Assembly (NCBI GenBank): GCA_002104895.1
Contig: MCFG01000109.1
Span: forward strand, 105,222-169,221
Length of the DNA: 64,000 nt
Source: Anaeromyces robustus
Taxonomy: Eukaryota > Neocallimastigomycota > Neocallimastigomycetes > Neocallimastigales > Neocallimastigaceae
Direction: 5' to 3'
Shown here: positions 50,037 to 64,000 of the stretch, in pieces
Layout of the letters: every line of letters begins with the position of its first letter
Numbering within the stretch: the first letter of the stretch is position 1
Position numbers and translations under genes: made by a program
Notes under the pieces: generated by a model
Told to the model about the DNA's origin: nothing
The model's database searches: none
The model's input: only the letters and a program-made list of their open reading frames with translations

Positions 50037-50707
50037 TTAATTTTTTATTTTATTTATAAAATGATGTATTTTTATTTTATCAACTCCAAAATATATAAAT
50101 ATATATAAAAATATATAATTTAATATTAAAAAAGATATTTTAAAATAATTGTAAAATCACTTTATTTTTTTTTATTTTATTATTTAAATATTTATTATTA
50201 TCATATTTTTATTTTTATTTTTATTTTATATTTTATATTTTATATTTTTTAAAAAAGATATTATTATACACAATTTTAATAATAAATTAAATATATAAAA
50301 AAAAACAAATGAAAAAATTAAAAATGAAAAAATGAAAAAATAAAAAAAAAAAAAAGAAAAAAGAAAACAAAAACAAAATAATTATTTAAAAAAATATCAT
50401 ATGTATAATATAGAAAAACAAAGCAAAAAAAAAAAAAAAAAATACGAAATAAAATATATATATATAAAGAAATTTTTATATAAAAAAAAAAATAAAAAAA
50501 AATTAAATTACAAAATAATTTAATAATAATTATTAAATAAAAATATTAATAATTATTAGAATTAGAAAAGAAACGATTATATTATAATTATAGAAAAAAA
50601 TAATATATATAGATATATAGATAGATTAAAAAAAATTTTTTTTTATATACTACTTAATAATAATTATTATTAAATAATAATATTATTATTAATTAACAAT
50701 AATACTA
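49798..50707. other. 3' flank of MAP65 gene with (AT)n and (TTTA)n
   Basis: Contains (AT)n near 49905-49929, (TTTA)n near 49983-50038 and A-rich blocks up to the MAP65 stop. Less A/T-biased DNA just after 49797 may be further retroelement remnant. Confidence 0.5.
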
Positions 50708-57725
<7,018 letters not shown>

Positions 57726-60700
57726 TCTTTAAAATGAATTTTTTTTTTTTTTTTTGTAATAATTTTTATAATAATATTAATATTAATAATTATATATAAA
57801 AATAGTAATATACATTTATTTTTTTTTTCTAAAAAAAAATATCTGAACATCAATTTTTAATTTTATATTTTATTATCCATTTTTTATAAAAATAATAATT
57901 ATGAAGAAAAAGAATACCTTTCATTATAATGTTTCCTTTTTGACAAAAAAATAAAATAATTTGATAAAAATTTAAATATTAATTATATTCTTTTAAATAT
58001 TGATATAAAATAAATAATAATAAAATTAATGATAATTAGTTGTTACATTCTTTTTAAAATATTTATATCAAATATGTACTTTTTTTCTTTTCTTTACCTT
58101 AAATATCTTTTTTTATCTTTATATGCTTTTAATAATAATAATTATAAATTATAATTATTCAACATAATACTATTTTTCTTCTTTAAAATTAAATACTTTT
58201 TTTTTTTTTTTTTTTTATTATTTATATTTTAAAATATTGATTTTATAAAATTCAATTTTAATGTAAAAATGAAATATGATTTATAATTTCCTTTTTATTA
58301 TTATTATTTTATTGAAAAAAATATCAAATTTTAAATCAATAAAAATAAATAACATTTTTAAACATTTTTTATTATTATTATTATTTAAAAAAAATAAAAA
58401 ATTAATTTTGGCACATCATGAGCCATAATTACATTAATTATTATTTTAATTTATTTAAAAAAAAATATGTATAATACAAAATGTATGAAAATGTAATGTA
58501 TCGTATTGTATTCCATTATGAATAAAATTAATAATAATAATAATATTATTATTATTAAAAAAAAAATATGATTTTATTTTTTAATATTATAATATTAAAT
58601 TATATATTTAGAAAAGAAAAAAAAAAATTTTTTTTTGTTACTGATAAACAAGATACATATTACTATATATGGTATTAAAAATAAAATTTTATAAATTTAA
58701 TTAAATGTAGCCTAAAAAAAAAAAAAAATCCATAAAAATTTAGGTTGTAATAATGAGATGTTACAGATATGAAAAAAAAAAAAAAAAAAATTATATTGAT
58801 CCACAGAAAAATACTTTCAAACAAAAAAAAAAAAAAAATGAAATAAATATACATAACATATCTATACTCTTTTATTTATAATAAAATTTGAAACTACTTA
58901 AATATAAATATATAATAATAATAATATATTATAATAGTATACATATATAAATATATATATATTTAATAATTAATTATATTATTATTATATTATCTTTTTT
59001 TTTTTTTTTAATATTTATTGTTTATTTTTTAATTCAAAATAATGATATCCACAAATTTAATATCGTTCTTCTTTAATCTTTCTTTTTTTAAAGTCTTACA
59101 AAAAGAACTTTCATATTTAATTAATTAATTATAATAATAATAATAACTATTTTAAAAAACCTGTCAATTATTATTATATTATTATATAAGTAAATGTTAA
59201 TTACGTAATATATAATAAATAATTATATTAAAATATATTATTTATTTTAATATACACTTAATAATAATAATAATAATAAAAAGTATATTTTACTTCTAAG
59301 CCTTATGAAATTAATATTAATAAAAAAAAATAAAATAAAATATATTATTATTCTTTTAAAATATAAACAAACAAACAAACAAACAAACAAACAAACAAAA
59401 AAATTTAATTAATTTATTAATATTAATTTATAATAAATTATAATTATAAAAAAATTTTTAATTTTTTTGATCAATTGATTTTCCAATTTTTACCATGAAT
59501 TTTTATTATAAGATTACGTATATGTAAGCCAAAAATTTAATAATTATTGATTAACATTACACAATTATATTAAAACAAGTAAACAAGTAAACAAACAAAC
59601 AAAAAATTTGTGTGTAATGTATAAAATAATAAAATAATAATTTTATATAGAAATATATATATAAATAAATATAAATAATTAAAAAAATAAAATAAAATAA
59701 AAGTAATTTTTTTTGTTTTATATCTATATTAAAATAAACAAACAAAACAAGAAGATCAATTTATATTAAAATAAAAACTATAAAAATAAAAATAAACAAA
59801 TAAACTAAATAATAAACAATTAATAAAAAGATTTATACATTTCTCATTAATATATATGATACATCATACACTTCATAATACTTAATATAAATAAAAAAAA
59901 TATATATATATAAAATAAAATAATAATAAAAATAATAAATATTTCTGTTGTTACATAACAATTAATTAAAAAAGAAGAAAAGAAAAGAAAGTAAAAGAAA
60001 AGATAAATAATATAAAAAAATGTATGATTGAACAAATTATAAATAGAGAGAAAATACTTTTTTTTTTTTTTACTTTTATTAATTAATAATTAACATAAAA
60101 AAAAAAAACATTCATTTATAAATTATAAGTATCAATTAGCTAGAATTTTTCCTTTCATTATTATTATTATCATTATTATTATTAAATAAACTTAATAAAA
60201 ATAATAATATGTAACAAAAAGGAATAATAAAAAAATTTTTTTTTATTATTATTTTTTTTACTACATTAATTATTACTACCACTATAATTATTATTCAAAT
60301 ATAATAAATATTCATAGCTCGAAAATATATATAATATATAAATATATATTTTAAAATAATTTTTTTTCTCTTTATATATTATAACATAATAAAATTTCCA
60401 ATTATTCCCCAAGTAAGAAGAAAAAAAAATAAATTCATTTAAAAGTCTATATAATAATTCACCTATCACATTCATGATCATTATAATATTTAAATAATAA
60501 AGTAAAAATATTTAATATTGAATATTAAATATTAAATATAAAATAAAATTTAAATAAAATGTTAAAAAAGAAAAAAAAGTTTTAAATTAATAATCATAAT
60601 AAGTTTCTTCCTTAAAGTTTTAAAAAAATTAAAAAAGTTTTAAATTATTACCATAAAGTATTTATGAACTAATTAAATATATATATATAAAGAATATTTA

Positions 60701-63700
60701 ATAACGTTATTATTATATTAATGTTTTTATATTAATGTTATTATTATATAGATATATATTTTAATTAAAAAAAAATTATTTTTTTTTATAGTTAACTTTA
60801 TGAAATAAAAAAAAGATGAAAAAAAGTAAGAAATTATTAGTCTGAAAGTATGTAAAGCATCACTTTTTATTGTTTAAAATTATATTATTTGTTTATATTA
60901 AAACTAAACAAATAGGAAAATAAAAAAAAAAGATTTTTCTAATACAAAAAAAAAAACTATTATATGTATGATTTAAAATAGGCAAATAGGAAAATATATT
61001 AAGAAAAGAAAAAAATATATATAAAAAAAAAAGAAAAGAAACTAGAATATTAGAATATAATATAATAATAATAGTAAAAAAAGTTATATTAAAGGAAAAA
61101 TTATAAAAATTAGTAAAAAAAAAAAAAAATTAAAACAAATATATAAATTATATAATTGTTTTAATTTTTTTTTTTTTATAATAAATGATAAATTATAATA
61201 AAATTGTATTTTGATATTGTTTATATAATTTTCCGTTAAATTTAAGAGTATAAACAAATAATATATAATAAATGAAAAAGTAATTATTTTTTAATGTGAA
61301 ATATATACATATGTAATAATAATAATAATAATTAATAATTATAAAACTTTTTTATATTAATCTAATTATATAAAACTACTAAATATATACATATTGAATA
61401 ATAATAATTTAATTTTATAATATTTTTGCCTTTTTTATTATATAAGTATTATTTAGTATTATTATTAAGTATAATTATTATCTTTTACATATATACTAGA
61501 GAAGAATAATTTTTTATTTATTTAAAGTAAAAAATATAATAAATTTCATTCATAATTATAATTTATAATTCTCTCTCTCTATTTTTTATTTTTTAATTTT
61601 TTTTTGTTTATATTAAAATTAAATTTTTTGTTTACATCATCTGAAATAAGGAAAACAATAGATAAAAATTTAACTGTCAAAGTTTAAAATATAATAATAT
61701 AATATTATAATAATAATATAATATATATATTTAAAAAAAAATAAAAAATTTCATATATATAAATTTTTAATTAATAAAAAACTAAATAATAATTTTTAAG
61801 TTATTTTTTCCCTTAAAATATTATTATTAATGTTTCAAAATTATCTTATGTTTTTTCATAACATTTTTTTTTTATTATAATTTTATCTTTTACATTTATA
61901 ACAATGAAAAGTTTTTTTTTTGTTACATCATTTGTCATTATGAAAATTATGCTATTATAAAATTAAAACTTTAAAATTTCGTTGTCTTTTTTTTTTTTAA
62001 TAAAACATTGTATAAATTAAAAAAAAAAAACGATATAAAATATAAAATTTAGAGTATTATTAAACCTTTGTTTTATCTTTTATAATCCGTAATGTTACAG
62101 TAAATTTTATATAATAGTATTTTTCTTTTTTTTTTTAACAAAAAAGTATCCTTTAGGGATATAAAATATTATATCTAAAACAACGGCTTATTAAGTAATA
62201 ATAAAATAATACTTAAAAAATATAAAAAAAATAAAAAGATTTATTAATAAATATAAATTTTAAAATATATATATATTTTCATTTTTTTTTATGATAAAAT
62301 AATAATAATTATAATTATAATTATAATTATTATTATTATTATTATTATATAATTAATTAAAGTATAATAATAAGTATTTTTATATAATTATGAAAAATTA
62401 TTATATAAATTATCATAAGATAAATAAAATAAATTGATTAAGTTTATATAAATTATCTTATGATAATTTAAAAAGTTTTATATAAATTATGAAAATGAAA
62501 AATAATATTATTAAATAAAAATTCTATATAAAACTTTTCAAATTATAATAATTTATTATTACTTATATATATAATATTTAAAAATCTTAATTATAAAAAT
62601 ATTTATAATAATAATTACTAATTAAATACTATTTATCCAACTTTTTTTCTTTACTTTCATATGTTATTCTATTTTATTTTATTTTATTTTATTATAATTA
62701 ATAAAATAAAAAAAAATTAATATAATTAGATATTTAAAAATATAGAATTTACTAAAAAAAAATTTTTTTAATTAATTAGAACATTTCATATGAATAATAA
62801 TTTGATTTTAATATTTTTTTTTTAGTTGATTATTAATGTTAAATGGTTGAAGTATATTAAAAAATTAGTTTAAAGATTTTAAATGGATAATATAATATAA
62901 AATAAAAGAATAATAAAAATATAAAAATATATAAAGATATATAAAGATAATTATTTTTTATAAATAATATTTTCATTAATAATTTTAATAATTTAATAAT
63001 TAATAATTTATAATTAATGATTTAATAATTTAATAATTTAATAATTATTTATAATTATTTATAATTAATAATTATATAAAATAACCAAAAAAAAAAATTT
63101 TTTTTTCATTATTTAATATTTCAAATGATATTATATATAAAAAATACCAATAAAAAAATAAATGAATGATAATAACAAAAAAAGAAAAAAAAAATTTTTT
63201 TTTTTTTAATTTAATTATACACTTTATTTAGTAAGTATTTTTTTAATATTTTTATATTTTTATTTTTATATTTATTATATATTTATTATATTTATTATTT
63301 TGTTTTTTTTTTTTTAAAAAAAATAAATTAAAAAAAAAATTCTTTATTTATTTATTTGACATTTAATTTAAATTAAAAAGATTTTTTATAATATATTTAA
63401 ATATATTGTATTATATGATAATTAAATATATTATTTTCAATAATTAAGTATCAAAATAAAAAAAAAAGATTGATGTAATTTATGATAATTTAATATTAAA
63501 TATATTAAGAATGTATTGTAATATATTATATAATATATTTAAATATAATTTATGATATATTAAAATAATATATTTCAGATTAAGCTATTTAAAAATCATT
63601 TTGTGGATAAATTAAATAAAACGCATATTAAATCTTTAAAAAAAAAAAAATTAAAAAAATTAAAAATAATATTTAATATACAAGTTTTAAAAATAAAAAT

Positions 63701-64000
63701 AAGCAAAGTTGAAAAATAAAAAAAAAAAAAAAGAAACTTTATATATTTATATATAATATTATATAAATATTTTATTTATAATTATAATTCTTTTTATATA
63801 ATTATTCAATATTTTTTTTGTTTTAAATAGGTTAATATATAAAATTTCTTATAATATTTATTTTTAATAAAATTTTAAATATATATAAATCTAAAATAAA
63901 CCGTAAAGATTATAAAAATTCTATATATTAAATAATATAATAATAATTTTTTTTTATTAATTTTATGTAATTAATATTAATAATATATATTATTATTAAT
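57726..64000. other. 6.3 kb A/T-rich region, no gene seen
   Basis: 5' flank of MAP65 and beyond. Holds (AAAC)n near 59368-59399, CT repeat near 61571-61581, two strong hairpins at 62407-62544 and many homopolymers. A TTTCAG acceptor-like site near 63570-63577 precedes about 25 open codons (IKLFKNHFVDKLNKTHIKSL), too little to call a gene. No tRNA, rRNA or conserved protein was recognised. Confidence 0.6.
62407..62544. repeat. Two overlapping strong hairpins
   Basis: Hairpin 1: aaattatcataagataa (62407-62423) pairs perfectly over 17 bp with ttatcttatgataattt (62453-62469). Hairpin 2: aatttaaaaagttttatata (62465-62484) pairs with tatataaaacttttcaaatt (62525-62544) with one mismatch. The arms share five bases, so the two full stems exclude each other. 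Confidence 0.75.

Noticed and set aside
59557-60481. Minus-strand frames of 62-71 codons
   Set aside because: Low-complexity Phe/Ile/Tyr translations of A/T repeats with no splice or family support.

Overview
The window is nuclear DNA from a eukaryote with extreme A+T bias. Genes are dense with short GT-AG introns, intergenic DNA is almost pure A/T, AAT/ATT and TTTA microsatellites are very long, and several proteins carry long asparagine runs. Two genes point to an anaerobic gut fungus (Neocallimastigomycota). One is a CotH-kinase protein ending in two Cys-rich fungal (CBM10-type) dockerins, a cellulosome part. The other is an ortholog of calaxin, a dynein regulator found only in flagellated cells, which fits zoospore-forming fungi. 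I cannot name the species.

Layout: an ABCG half-transporter (593-4885, minus; 13 exons that I could join to an 869-residue protein). Then a gene-poor TTTA-repeat region. Next a coiled-coil gene (about 8277-13556, minus) lies head to head with a WD40 gene carrying a poly-Asn tail (14416-22377, plus). A secreted M13 metallopeptidase (22967-26048, minus) converges on the WD40 gene. A decayed multi-pass membrane protein (27429-28933, plus) precedes the CotH-dockerin gene (about 30055-32569, plus). A four-LIM, paxillin-like gene (33925-35836, plus) converges with a SAM methyltransferase (36751-37419, minus). Calaxin (38446-40126, minus) diverges from CDP-diacylglycerol synthase (44896-46203, plus). 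A MAP65/Ase1/PRC1 microtubule bundler fills 50708-57725 (minus). From 57726 to the end I see no gene.

The genes are not an operon. Themes are the cytoskeleton and flagellum (calaxin, MAP65, LIM protein, perhaps the coiled-coil protein), membrane lipid and transport (CDP-DAG synthase, ABCG), and the secreted or cell-surface set (M13 peptidase, CotH-dockerin protein).

Two observations stand out. First, at 47838-48870, between the convergent CDP-DAG synthase and MAP65 genes, five diverged elements of about 100-135 bp share two helices with compensatory base changes, a wobble pattern that favours the plus strand, and the same unpaired motifs. This looks like an array of structured RNAs that I do not recognise. 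Second, the ABCG gene needs a 4-nucleotide microexon (2359-2362) that encodes the Walker B aspartate and the first base of the catalytic glutamate codon. Smaller exons of 13, 19 and 30 nt occur in this window too.
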